The notes beneath the pieces are model-generated. The model was not told where the DNA came from, ran no database searches, and was given only the letters and a program-made list of their open reading frames with translations. Of a stretch of 64,000 nt of DNA, positions 55,144-63,510 are shown in pieces. This DNA comes from Parapedobacter sp042666505 (GTDB lineage Bacteria > Bacteroidota > Bacteroidia > Sphingobacteriales > Sphingobacteriaceae): positions 62,001-126,000 of the forward strand of contig NZ_JBHTDN010000011.1 of the NCBI RefSeq assembly GCF_042666505.1, given 5' to 3'. Both the position numbers and the translations under genes were made by a program. Positions within the stretch are counted from its first letter, which is position 1, and each line of letters starts with the position of its first letter.

Positions 55144-56604
55144 TTAGCGATTCCGCTTTCGGTATTGATTACGCCGATATTGATCAATTAAATCTGCTAC
55201 GCGTGTTTCTATTGCAGCTACGGCAGGCCGGCCTGCGACGTTTTCACGTTCCGGATCAGAATGATCCATCCGATACAATTCACGCTCGACCACGTTCTGT
55301 CCTTCTATGTCATACCAATACGTACAGCGCCATCCGGCCACGCGGACGGAGTATCCCATATAGACAGGTAAACTCTTTTGATTTATGGCCGCCTGATATG
55401 GCCGCACAAATTGGCTGAAGGCCGGGTATTCCCACGACATCAGCGGGTCGTCCAGCAGCGGTGTCAGGCTGGTACCGGCCAATTCGTGCTTTTGCTCCAT
55501 ACCGCACAGCTCGCTCAACGTAGGATAAATGTCCACGGATTCCACGATGGCTTTTGTCATTTTGCCGTTCCCTTCCATTTCCGGCGAAGCGATAATCAAT
55601 GGTACCCGGGCATCTAACTCAAAATTAGTGGACTTGCACCACAAATCCTGTTCACCCAGGTGATAACCGTGGTCACCCCAAAGCACAACGATGGTCTGAT
55701 CGGCCAGTCCCAGCGACTCCAGGTGGTCCATCACCTTGCCGATCTGGGCATCCACATAACTTATGCAAGCGTAATAACCGTGGATCATTTTTTGCTCTTG
55801 TTCAGGTGATAGGCCGCCTTCATCCGGTACATCCCGATATCCCCTGAGTTCCTGCCATTGATGAAATGCGAGATCGGGACTGCCGACGGGCCGATTCCTG
55901 TCCGTCACGCCAAATGCGGAACGATTATACAGATCCCAATAGGTTTTCGGCGCGCAGAAAGGTGCATGCGGCTTCAGAAAGCCCACTGCAATAAAAAACG
56001 GCGTATCTTTTTCCCGGGCTTCGGTCAACAGGTGCATTGCCTCCATTGCGATTTTCCCGTCGGTATACGCCGTGTCCGGCACATCGGCGGCCTCCGTAAT
56101 TCCCTGTTTGCCTTTCCTGTTTTGATTTTCGGGAAGCACATAGGTACGACCGCCTCGAGGCGAGATCACTTTCGTCCATGAAACCGGATCGAGCGTGTGC
56201 TTCGAATTGTGAAAGATCTTTCCGGTACTTGCGGTGAAATAACCGTCATTTTTAAAAGACTGCGGAAGTGTCACGGCGTTGGGCACGAGTTCCCTGAAGT
56301 GGGTCTGCAGGTCGTATACACCCGTCTCATCCGGTCGCAAGCCGGTCAGCATGGATGTCCGCGATGGACTGCAGATTGCCTGCTGGCAATAGGCATTAGC
56401 AAACACCACACCGCGCCCCGCCAATCGATCAATATTTGGTGTGTATGCGCGTGAGTCGCCGTAACACCCCAGGTTGGGCCGCAAGTCGTCGACCAAGAAA
56501 AACAGTACGTTTTTACGCGGTTGATCATGTTGGGCAAACAGTGGAAAACCACTCGCCATCATGAGACAAAACATCCAGTAGGATTTCTTCGTATTCCGGA
56601 TCAT
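55144..56604 (-). CDS. Sulfatase (iduronate-2-sulfatase-like)
   Basis: A 486-residue exported sulfatase. The ATG at 56604 gives a signal peptide ending 'MMASGFPLFAQ'. The frame stays open upstream only where it overlaps the preceding gene. Formylglycine motif C78-S-P-S-R82 in 'YCQQAICSPSRTSMLTGLRP'; metal-site segments 'VLFFLVDDLRPNLGCYGDS' and 'VLWGDHGYHLGEQDLW'. It resembles the sulfatase at 29505 along its length, so the two probably arose by duplication. Second gene of the two-sulfatase unit, 53 bases after the first. Confidence 0.92.
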   Translation of the reverse strand: MIRNTKKSYWMFCLMMASGFPLFAQHDQPRKNVLFFLVDDLRPNLGCYGDSRAYTPNIDRLAGRGVVFANAYCQQAICSPSRTSMLTGLRPDETGVYDLQTHFRELVPNAVTLPQSFKNDGYFTASTGKIFHNSKHTLDPVSWTKVISPRGGRTYVLPENQNRKGKQGITEAADVPDTAYTDGKIAMEAMHLLTEAREKDTPFFIAVGFLKPHAPFCAPKTYWDLYNRSAFGVTDRNRPVGSPDLAFHQWQELRGYRDVPDEGGLSPEQEQKMIHGYYACISYVDAQIGKVMDHLESLGLADQTIVVLWGDHGYHLGEQDLWCKSTNFELDARVPLIIASPEMEGNGKMTKAIVESVDIYPTLSELCGMEQKHELAGTSLTPLLDDPLMSWEYPAFSQFVRPYQAAINQKSLPVYMGYSVRVAGWRCTYWYDIEGQNVVERELYRMDHSDPERENVAGRPAVAAIETRVADLIDQYRRNQYRKRNR

Positions 56605-56657
56605 TTTTTCTTTTTCATAACGTCCATCCCCGCCAAAACCCAGCATGGTTCCAGCCA

Positions 56658-58118
56658 TCAATCCGGCCGATAATCTGGGTTTTTCACAGGCATTTGCACA
56701 TCTGCTGCTATCCGCCATACCGTAAGCATCTGCTTCAGTGAATCGACAAGCCCGCTTTGGGATGGCGCCAGGTTTTTGGCTTCCCGTACATCGTATGCTA
56801 GGTTGTATAATTCCACCTTTCCGTTTTCAAGCGATTCAACAAGTTTCCACGGGCCATACCGGATTACGCTGACCGGGCCCGCTGCATTCGGATGACCGGG
56901 CCCAACATAGTTCGGAAAATGCCAATAAAGGGCGTCCCGATTCGGCACCCCCTCCCGCTTAAGCACGGGCAATAAGCTGATACCGTCGACATGCTGTTCA
57001 GGCATCAGGGATAATCCTGCCATATTGAGGATACTGGGATAAAGATCGGTCGTAATCACCGGTATTTCCGAAACCGACGGTCGCGTCGTGATTCCGGGCC
57101 AACGGATAATCAGCGGCACACGGATGCCCCCTTCGTAAAAATTCCCCTTGTTGCCCCGGAAGGGATAATTAGATGTTTGCTTGCCGAATCCGCCGTTGTC
57201 GGATGTGAAAATCACAATGGTATTATCCGCCAGGCCCGATTCCTCGAGCTTTTCGAGGATCGCTCCCATACTCGCATCGACGCTTTCAATCATCGCAGCA
57301 TAAGCCGGCTTTACATGGCCTTTCGACGAATCCGGCTCCTTCTTTTCGTAACGTGCCTGGATGCTTTTTTTCGCTTGAATCGGTGTATGTACGGCATAGT
57401 GACTCAAATAGATAAAGAACGGGCTATCGCGATGTTGGTCTATGAAGCGAAGCGCTTCAGCCGTGAGCCGATCTGTCAAATATTCTCCTGCTTTTCCATC
57501 CGGCAGGGTGTTCCACTCTTCCCAGGGGTAACCTTCGGCCATTCTCCATTTACCACGATACGGATAAAAATGTCCGCCCGTGTGTCCATGTCCATTCCCC
57601 CCGATGTTGACATCGAATCCCTGGTATTCGGGATAATAGGCAGGGTCATCACAAACATGCCATTTTCCGATGCTCGCTGTCGCATATCCTGCGTTCTTCA
57701 ATGCCTCGGCAATGGTTACTTCCTCCAAAGGCAGATTCATGACGTAATCGGCATCCTTCAACGGCGTACCCCGTCCCCCATGGATGCGCTTATAACCTTT
57801 GATCGGAATCGCATGCGTAATGTGTAGGCGTGCCGGATTTTTTCCGGTAAGCAGGCTGGCCCGGGTTGGGGAACAGAGTGTGCTACTGGCATAAGCGTGG
57901 GTAAATCGCATGCCAGATTCGGCAAGCCGATCTATATGCGGCGTTTCGTAATAGCTGCTTCCATAGCACCCGACATCGCTGTACCCCAAATCGTCTACTA
58001 AGAAAACAATAACATTCGGCTTGTCTGGTTCTCCTTCCAATCCCTTTAGATAGCCCGTTGCCGATAGGTCCTCCAATCCAAACGACGACAACAATAAAAG
58101 CAATAAAATTGATCTCAT
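56658..58118 (-). CDS. Sulfatase (arylsulfatase A / N-acetylgalactosamine-6-sulfatase-like)
   Basis: A 486-residue exported sulfatase (signal MRSILLLLLLSSFG). Formylglycine motif C82-S-P-T-R86 in 'STLCSPTRASLLTGKNPAR', metal-site 'VIVFLVDDLGYSDVGCYGSSYYETPHIDRLA', 'ASIGKWHVC' and 'IVIFTSDNGGFGKQ'. It belongs to a different branch from the other two sulfatases here, being closer to arylsulfatases acting on 6-O-sulfated hexosamines; exact specificity is inference. First gene of the unit, directly behind the palindrome-bearing promoter. Confidence 0.92.
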   Translation of the reverse strand: MRSILLLLLLSSFGLEDLSATGYLKGLEGEPDKPNVIVFLVDDLGYSDVGCYGSSYYETPHIDRLAESGMRFTHAYASSTLCSPTRASLLTGKNPARLHITHAIPIKGYKRIHGGRGTPLKDADYVMNLPLEEVTIAEALKNAGYATASIGKWHVCDDPAYYPEYQGFDVNIGGNGHGHTGGHFYPYRGKWRMAEGYPWEEWNTLPDGKAGEYLTDRLTAEALRFIDQHRDSPFFIYLSHYAVHTPIQAKKSIQARYEKKEPDSSKGHVKPAYAAMIESVDASMGAILEKLEESGLADNTIVIFTSDNGGFGKQTSNYPFRGNKGNFYEGGIRVPLIIRWPGITTRPSVSEIPVITTDLYPSILNMAGLSLMPEQHVDGISLLPVLKREGVPNRDALYWHFPNYVGPGHPNAAGPVSVIRYGPWKLVESLENGKVELYNLAYDVREAKNLAPSQSGLVDSLKQMLTVWRIAADVQMPVKNPDYRPD

Positions 58119-58146
58119 TCTGCTATAACTGGTTATTGCGTTCTTT

Positions 58147-58196
58147 TATGTAGAACATATTGACAAATATAATCGCTTTGCGGGTATACTTCCAAA
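58147..58196 (-). promoter_or_regulatory. Promoter and GntR-type operator of the sulfatase operon
   Basis: Minus strand: TTTG (58196-58193), 21 bases, TATATTTG (58171-58164), then TATGTAGAACATA (58147-58159). The first sulfatase starts at 58118. Third copy of the shared promoter-operator. Confidence 0.82.
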
Positions 58197-58286
58197 TATT
58201 TCCAGCAAAAAAATCGCTTTTGCCGCCGCTAGAAGTCCGGAAAGAATGAGTTAGACTGCCTGTTACTTATAAATGAAGCTTCGGGA

Positions 58287-58991
58287 TTACTTCATCACCC
58301 GCTCAAAATGCGGGCTTAAATGTTCCTTCATACCCTGCCGGAAGTCCTCTGGCCCGCCTTTTTTTAGCAACTCAAGCAAATCCCTATGGGTGATTTTGCC
58401 CACCTTGGCTGCTCCGTTTATTTTGGCTTCCTCGCTGACTACATACTCGAACACCGGCAGCAACATGTTTTGAAACCGCATAAACGTATCATTACCGGTC
58501 ATTTGGTAGAGTTTACCATGGAAAGCAATTTCATATTTCACCTTAAAAGGCTGCTGTACCTTGTTCACCTCTTTATTCACAATTTGCTCAAGCTCTTTTA
58601 AGTCTTTATCCGTCATCCGTGCATAGAGTATGTCCGCCAGTCCCATCTCTAACACAAGCCGCAGCTCGAACAGATCTTTGAGGGTCTTCTGATCTAAAAT
58701 AAGCGGATCCATTACCCGTTCGAATCCACCAAGAATATCGGGTTCCGCTAAAACCATCCCCCGTTTTTTCTTCGATTCGATCATGCCTAACATCCGTAAT
58801 CTGCTGAGTGCCTCGCGCACTACATTCCGGCTTACATCCAACGCCTCAGCCAATTCGAGTTCTTTCGGAAGCGCGTCACCGGGCTTAAACGCTTTCCTTT
58901 TTAAATACTCACGGAGTCGTGTCTCAACGACGTCCGCCATCGTGGATGGCGCTATCTTCTCGATATCCTTAGTCAAACTTTTGCTTGCCAT
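58287..58991 (-). CDS. FadR/FCD-type GntR regulator, probable controller of the sialic acid locus
   Basis: A 234-residue regulator. Residues ~15-80 form the GntR winged helix ('GDALPKELELAEALDVSRNVVREALSRLRMLGMIESKKKRGMVL'). Residues ~105-225 form the FCD ligand domain with likely metal-binding histidines in 'EIAFHGKLYQMTGN', 'THRDLLELL' and 'EHLSPHF'. E. coli NanR, which senses sialic acid, is in the same subfamily. The gene sits at the head of the locus on the same strand, upstream of the first sulfatase. The shared operator TATGTAGAACATA has the GT-N3-AC form expected for GntR proteins. Direct control is inference. No hybrid two-component or ECF-sigma regulator is present. Confidence 0.88.
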   Translation of the reverse strand: MASKSLTKDIEKIAPSTMADVVETRLREYLKRKAFKPGDALPKELELAEALDVSRNVVREALSRLRMLGMIESKKKRGMVLAEPDILGGFERVMDPLILDQKTLKDLFELRLVLEMGLADILYARMTDKDLKELEQIVNKEVNKVQQPFKVKYEIAFHGKLYQMTGNDTFMRFQNMLLPVFEYVVSEEAKINGAAKVGKITHRDLLELLKKGGPEDFRQGMKEHLSPHFERVMK

Positions 58992-59029
58992 GTAGCTTTA
59001 TTAATGGGCGACTGAAATAGTGATTTCAG

Positions 59030-59065
59030 CAAAAATATGCATTTTTTGTGATTATGTAGGACAAA
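59030..59065 (-). promoter_or_regulatory. Possible autoregulated promoter of the GntR gene
   Basis: Minus strand: a -7 candidate TATTTTTG (59037-59030) lies 38 bases before the gene start. TATGTAGGACAAA (59053-59065) matches the left half of the operator seen in the three operons, with the right half decayed. The TTTG at 59065-59062 is 24 bases from the -7, longer than usual. Confidence 0.45.
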
Positions 59066-59145
59066 ACAAACACCGAACACTCGACGCGGTGTTAGGCATC
59101 CGGATCTAGACTCCGGACAATCTTTATTTTCTTTTTTCCAAAAAA

Positions 59146-59176
59146 TTTGGAAATGATCGAAATACATCTATATTTG
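59146..59176 (+). promoter_or_regulatory. Promoter of the ABC-transporter operon
   Basis: TTTG (59146-59149), 19 bases, TATATTTG (59169-59176): a perfect Bacteroidota promoter. The first gene starts at 59208. Confidence 0.8.
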
Positions 59177-59177
59177 C

Positions 59178-59201
59178 AGTGTACTATTTAACTAATACAC
59201 T
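59178..59201 (+). promoter_or_regulatory. YtrA-type operator AGTGTA-N12-TACACT
   Basis: AGTGTA (59178-59183) and TACACT (59196-59201) form an inverted repeat around 12 bases, right behind the -7 element. From memory, B. subtilis YtrA binds AGTGTA-N13-TACACT, and this operon encodes a YtrA-type regulator, so self-repression is likely. Confidence 0.75.
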
Positions 59202-59207
59202 ATACCA

Positions 59208-60065
59208 ATGGTTCACCTTCAAAATATTTCCTACGCTTACGACAGAAGCAGGCCGGTACTTTCCGATGTAAACCTAGCTATCAAGCCCGGACATATCTAT
59301 GGCCTACTGGGAGAAAACGGAGCCGGCAAATCCACTTTACTGAAAAGTTTGGCTGGGTTGGTTTTTCCGCAGTATGGAGACATCAGCGTTATGGGCTATC
59401 AACCCGCAGCACGAACTCCGGAATTCCTGTCTCAGGTATTCGTTATTCCCGAGGAGTTTACGCTGCCGCCGGTACGCCTATCAAGGTATCTGGATACCTA
59501 CACCCCCTTTTATCGCGATTTTGACCGCGTGCTGTTTGATCAATTGCTCGCCGATTTTGACATCGGCAGCGACGTACATCTCGAACAACTTTCTTACGGC
59601 CAGAAAAAGAAAGTACTTATCGCGTTCGGTCTTGCCACCAAAACGCGCCTCCTCCTCATGGACGAACCCACAAACGGGCTGGACATCCCGTCAAAATCGC
59701 AGTTCCGGAAAATCATGGCCACCGCGCTCTCGGAAGACCGATGCTTTATCATATCTACGCATCAGGTACGTGACCTGGATAACCTGATCGACGAATTGAT
59801 TATCCTCGGTAATCAGCGCGTTGTGCTGGCTGCATCGATTGAGCAAATCTGCCAAAGCTTCGCTTTTAAATCGGCGGCGGCAATGACTGATGATATGCTC
59901 TATGCCGAACAGACGCTTACGGGTGTCCACGCGATACTGCTCAACACCCAAGCCGAAGAAACCCGCATTGATATCGAACTGTTTTTTAAAGCAGCCTTGG
60001 TCAAAGGCTCCCAAATCACCCACGTACTAACGCAAGCTACCCGTCATCATGAACAACACATTTAG
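59208..60065 (+). CDS. ABC transporter ATP-binding protein
   Basis: A 285-residue ATPase. Walker A 'GLLGENGAGKSTLLKSLAGL', a degenerate signature 'LEQLSYGQKKKVLIAFGLA', Walker B 'RLLLMDEPTNGLD' and the switch His in 'CFIISTHQVRDLD' are all present. The C-terminal ~70 residues form a small accessory domain. It belongs to the YtrB/CcmA-like group associated with YtrA regulators. First gene of the operon; its end overlaps the permease gene by 17 bases. The transported substrate is unknown; relatives respond to cell-wall antibiotics. Confidence 0.9.
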   Translation: MVHLQNISYAYDRSRPVLSDVNLAIKPGHIYGLLGENGAGKSTLLKSLAGLVFPQYGDISVMGYQPAARTPEFLSQVFVIPEEFTLPPVRLSRYLDTYTPFYRDFDRVLFDQLLADFDIGSDVHLEQLSYGQKKKVLIAFGLATKTRLLLMDEPTNGLDIPSKSQFRKIMATALSEDRCFIISTHQVRDLDNLIDELIILGNQRVVLAASIEQICQSFAFKSAAAMTDDMLYAEQTLTGVHAILLNTQAEETRIDIELFFKAALVKGSQITHVLTQATRHHEQHI

Positions 60066-60897
60066 CACCCGCCGCTTTGGCCTTCTACTGCGAAAACAAT
60101 GGATAGAAAATTGGAAGGTTTATTTAGCCAGCTCGGCTATCCTTTTTGGCTGCATCTCGCTTTTCTATATACTTAACATAGTTAGTGACAACTTTTTCCA
60201 ACGGGATAGCCATCACATAACTGGTATGGATGCCTATACGTACTTTCGCTTTTCTTCGCTTCGGTTCCGCGAGGGCATCCTGGCATTATCCGGTATCGGT
60301 TACATCACGCTGCTTTCAGGACATTATTACAGCCGGCTTAGCAAACCCGCCACCGGCATACAGGAACTAACACTTCCGGTTTCGGTGACCGAAAAGTTAC
60401 TGGGCGGCTTAGTATTCGGTAGTCTGCTGACCATTTTTACATTTATAGCGGTGTGTTTAGTTACAGACACCGCTTTTGTTGCGGCTTTACGGGTAATTTA
60501 CAGCGACGTAACGTTCGACAATAAAGCCGTGGAATTAAGTCAAGTCAATTATGGTGATGGCCAAGCTGGTTTTAAATATTATTACCAGGTATTGGACGTT
60601 AAATCAAGGACGATCTTACTCCTTTTCGCCTTTCTGCTCAGCAGCGTATTTACACTAGGCTCGATTTATTTCCGCAGATTTCCGTTTATCAAAACAGGTT
60701 TTTTCGTAGTCGCGTTAATTTCGTCACTAACAGCTACCCAGGAATTCTTGAATAAGATGTTGTTAAAAGACCGGGTAGAAATAAACCACTTTGCAGCAAA
60801 TGGCTATCCCGAAGTTTTTTTCATCATGTTCCTTATTACGCTCATCGGTTCCCTTTGGGCAGCCACCTATTTCAGGTTAAAAGAAAAGGAGGTATAA
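60049..60897 (+). CDS. ABC transporter permease
   Basis: A 282-residue integral membrane protein with about six hydrophobic segments ('SSAILFGCISLFYILNI', 'GILALSGIGYITLLSG', 'LVFGSLLTIFTFIAVCLV', 'TILLLFAFLLSSVFTLGSIYF', 'FFVVALISSLTAT', 'VFFIMFLITLIGSLWAATYF'). It includes the loop 'YYSRLSKPATGIQELTLPVSVTEKLLGGLVFG' typical of ABC-2 permeases that pair with YtrA-linked ATPases. It overlaps the ATPase gene by 17 bases and abuts the regulator gene. Confidence 0.85.
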   Translation: MNNTFSTRRFGLLLRKQWIENWKVYLASSAILFGCISLFYILNIVSDNFFQRDSHHITGMDAYTYFRFSSLRFREGILALSGIGYITLLSGHYYSRLSKPATGIQELTLPVSVTEKLLGGLVFGSLLTIFTFIAVCLVTDTAFVAALRVIYSDVTFDNKAVELSQVNYGDGQAGFKYYYQVLDVKSRTILLLFAFLLSSVFTLGSIYFRRFPFIKTGFFVVALISSLTATQEFLNKMLLKDRVEINHFAANGYPEVFFIMFLITLIGSLWAATYFRLKEKEV

Positions 60898-61281
60898 ATG
60901 GATTTTAAGGATAACAAAGCTATCTATCTGCAGATATCCGACTACGTATTTGAGCACATCCTGTTGGGCCGTTGGCCAGCAACGGAAAAAATCCCCTCCG
61001 TGCGCGAACTCGCCGCCGTGTTGGAGGTAAACCCCAATACCGTAGCCCGGACCTATGAATTGCTGCAAAACCAGCAGATCATTCAGAATAAACGGGGGAT
61101 AGGTTTTTTTGTAGCAAACGACGCAAAGGATAAAATCCGCACGATCCGCCGACAGGAATTCATGGATAAGGAGCTGCCGGCATTTTTCAGAACAATCTAT
61201 CTGCTCGACATCGATATGGAACAATTAAAACATTTATACGAAACCTTCGTCAACACCACATTTCAACATGAAAACAAGTAA
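60898..61281 (+). CDS. YtrA-type GntR regulator
   Basis: A 127-residue short GntR regulator. The winged helix ('AIYLQISDYVFEHILLGRWPATEKIPSVRELAAVLEVNPNTVARTYELLQNQQII') is followed by only a ~50-residue helical tail, the YtrA layout with no ligand domain. It directly abuts the permease gene and overlaps the next gene by 14 bases. The operator for this type is found at the operon promoter (59178-59201), so it probably represses its own operon. Confidence 0.9.
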   Translation: MDFKDNKAIYLQISDYVFEHILLGRWPATEKIPSVRELAAVLEVNPNTVARTYELLQNQQIIQNKRGIGFFVANDAKDKIRTIRRQEFMDKELPAFFRTIYLLDIDMEQLKHLYETFVNTTFQHENK

Positions 61282-62161
61282 TATTTTTCTCCTCATCGCC
61301 TTGATTCCGATTTTCGGATCCTTCCTCGGACCAAAACTTTTCAGTGAGTATGTAAGCAAGGACGAATATGACCAAAATCTGGCGGAAAGTATAAAATCGC
61401 TGGAAACACCGACTTATCGCCACAAAACCGAAACATTTGCCCAATCCTTCAATCGCATTTTGATCAAAAACACGCAAACAAAACAAACGGCCTACCTAGA
61501 CGACGACACCTACAAGCGCAATACCGCATACAATCAAATCCGGTGGATCCAATCTGAAACATGCGGATTAAAGTTGCCTTATCACAATGGTTTCATCCAA
61601 CGCAGCTTCATTGAAAACAATACGCTGGTTATTTATACTTCCTATCCGAATAAACTTCCTGTCGGTACGATCACCGTTTATTCACCGTCCTTAAGCCACA
61701 TGACAATCGAAAATACCGGAATGGTTCGGCTTACCAACACCGTAACGGACTCGCTCATCGTAACGGCCATGCGCAGTCATTTGGAGATTGACGAACAGTC
61801 CTCCTTCAACAAGCTAGCGATAGTGGCTGGCAATAATAGCAAGATATTGGTCAGGTCGCCCTATATCGGCGAAGCCCGGTATACCCTCTCGGCAAACAGT
61901 ATCATACGGAATGAAATCGATTCGTGTGATGCCATGTACATTCATGGCGACAGCGGAAGCCAGGTGGCGATCGTTCCCTATTCCGAAGAAGACCACCCCG
62001 CGCGAAATACGTACCAATATTTGCGTTTCAACAACGAGCTCGGAAACATCCATATCGAAAACACACGCATACATCGGATCGTGGGTAACAAGGCCAACCT
62101 AAGCCTAAGTATGAGCGCTCGACAAATCGAACAAACATTGGCTGCTTTAGTTGACGATTAA
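61268..62161 (+). CDS. Membrane-anchored hypothetical protein
   Basis: A 297-residue protein with one N-terminal hydrophobic segment (~5-22, 'IFLLIALIPIFGSFLGPKLF') and a large extracytoplasmic part made of short repeated beta-like stretches ('GTITVYSPSLSHMTIENTGMVRLTNTV', 'NKLAIVAGNNSKILVRSP', 'LGNIHIENTRIHRIVGNKANLSL'). This pattern recalls right-handed beta-helix or DUF2807-type proteins, but no family is claimed. It overlaps the regulator gene by 14 bases, so it belongs to the ABC operon. Confidence 0.7.
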   Translation: MKTSNIFLLIALIPIFGSFLGPKLFSEYVSKDEYDQNLAESIKSLETPTYRHKTETFAQSFNRILIKNTQTKQTAYLDDDTYKRNTAYNQIRWIQSETCGLKLPYHNGFIQRSFIENNTLVIYTSYPNKLPVGTITVYSPSLSHMTIENTGMVRLTNTVTDSLIVTAMRSHLEIDEQSSFNKLAIVAGNNSKILVRSPYIGEARYTLSANSIIRNEIDSCDAMYIHGDSGSQVAIVPYSEEDHPARNTYQYLRFNNELGNIHIENTRIHRIVGNKANLSLSMSARQIEQTLAALVDD

Positions 62162-62228
62162 ACGAGAGGTCGCAGCGTGGCTCCGTGTACGAGTTTCAAC
62201 GTTGGTTTCGTTAACCAGAAGATAATAT

Positions 62229-63510
62229 TTGATCACGATGAAAAGATTTCTGATTATATTGATAATTCCTATTGTGTTGATTCTCATAATCAACCTTGTT
62301 TTATATGAAGATGTTCCTGAATCGATAAGGGCTGCACAGCGCGCAGACATCGAACGTCATGCTACTATTGTCAAAAGTATAGCGATAACTGACACCGATT
62401 ATCATGATTTACAAATTCTCGATTCCATACTTGTCGGTAATAGGGTTCTGATGTTGGGAGAAAACGTCCATCGCGATGGGCAAACCTTTAAGGCAAAAAG
62501 CAGGGTTATCAAATACCTGCATGAACACAGGGGATATCACGTCGTTTTATATGAAGCCGGGCAGTACGACACTTGGTGGATGAATAAGGAAATGAATGAA
62601 CGAGAAAATTCACAAGTCTCCAACGATTCGATCGGTGGGATCGGTTTGTTTAATTTTTGGTGGGCAAATCAAGAATCAAAACCGCTCATCGATTATTACC
62701 TGAAAACGAAGTCAACCGTCAACCCCATTGAAATCGGCGGATTTGATATCCAATTTTCAGGAGGAGTGTTGACCGATAAACGTATGCAACTATTAAAAAG
62801 CTTTTTTGTTAAGAACGGAATACATCTCGAAAACTACCCTACTTTTAACACGTATTTGCCTGACCTTCATTTATTGTTATACAAAGCCTATGCGGACAAA
62901 AGGCTCGACGATAAACAAAAAGCACACTTCCTCGATGAGATAACTCAATTGGAGCAGGTTACATCAACCCTTGGAACGTCCGAAGAAAGCACCATGTATG
63001 CAAGATATCTTAATGATATGAGAAATAATTTCTTTAAATCATGGAAATATGAGTCAGGGTCCATGGCAAGCATGCAATTCGTTAATGGCAAGAAACCTTA
63101 TCTATCAAATTGATTCCGTTTATACAGATCAAAAGGTGGTAGTATGGTGCGCCAACATTCACACTTTTACAAGCAGATACAGTAAAGATTATCTCCCAAT
63201 GGGAACGTATATCAAAAACAAGTACGGGGAATCCGCTTACATGCTGAATTTCTCCTCTTATGCGCGATATCGTAATGGAAATAAAATTGTTGACAGGCCC
63301 AGCAAGCTTGCCGTTGAAAATGCTTTTCATGCAACCGGATTTCCTTATTTTTTTGTGGACTTAAAAAGCCTTCCGCAAGGCTCATTTTTAAAGCAAGATT
63401 TTGTTTCAACAATTAATCAAGGAATCGCTCAAAAGCGAGTATGGAGTGATTTTATCGACGGAATCTTCTATATCGATATTAATAGAGATCCTACTTATTC
63501 AGAAAAATGA
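62229..63510 (+). pseudogene. Erythromycin-esterase-like protein, frameshifted
   Basis: Two overlapping frames together make one erythromycin-esterase-family protein of about 427 residues. The first frame (62229-63113) has a signal/anchor, 'VLMLGENVHRDGQTFKAKSRVIKYL' (the GE..H motif) and 'YHVVLYEAGQYD'. The continuation is in the +1 frame ('NSLMARNLIYQID', 'KVVVWCANIHTFTS', 'GFPYFFVDLKSLP', to 63510). The switch lies near 63075-63078; skipping one base there restores the reading frame. It is either a recent null mutation or a sequencing error. The family includes macrolide esterases and many proteins of unknown role. Confidence 0.8.
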
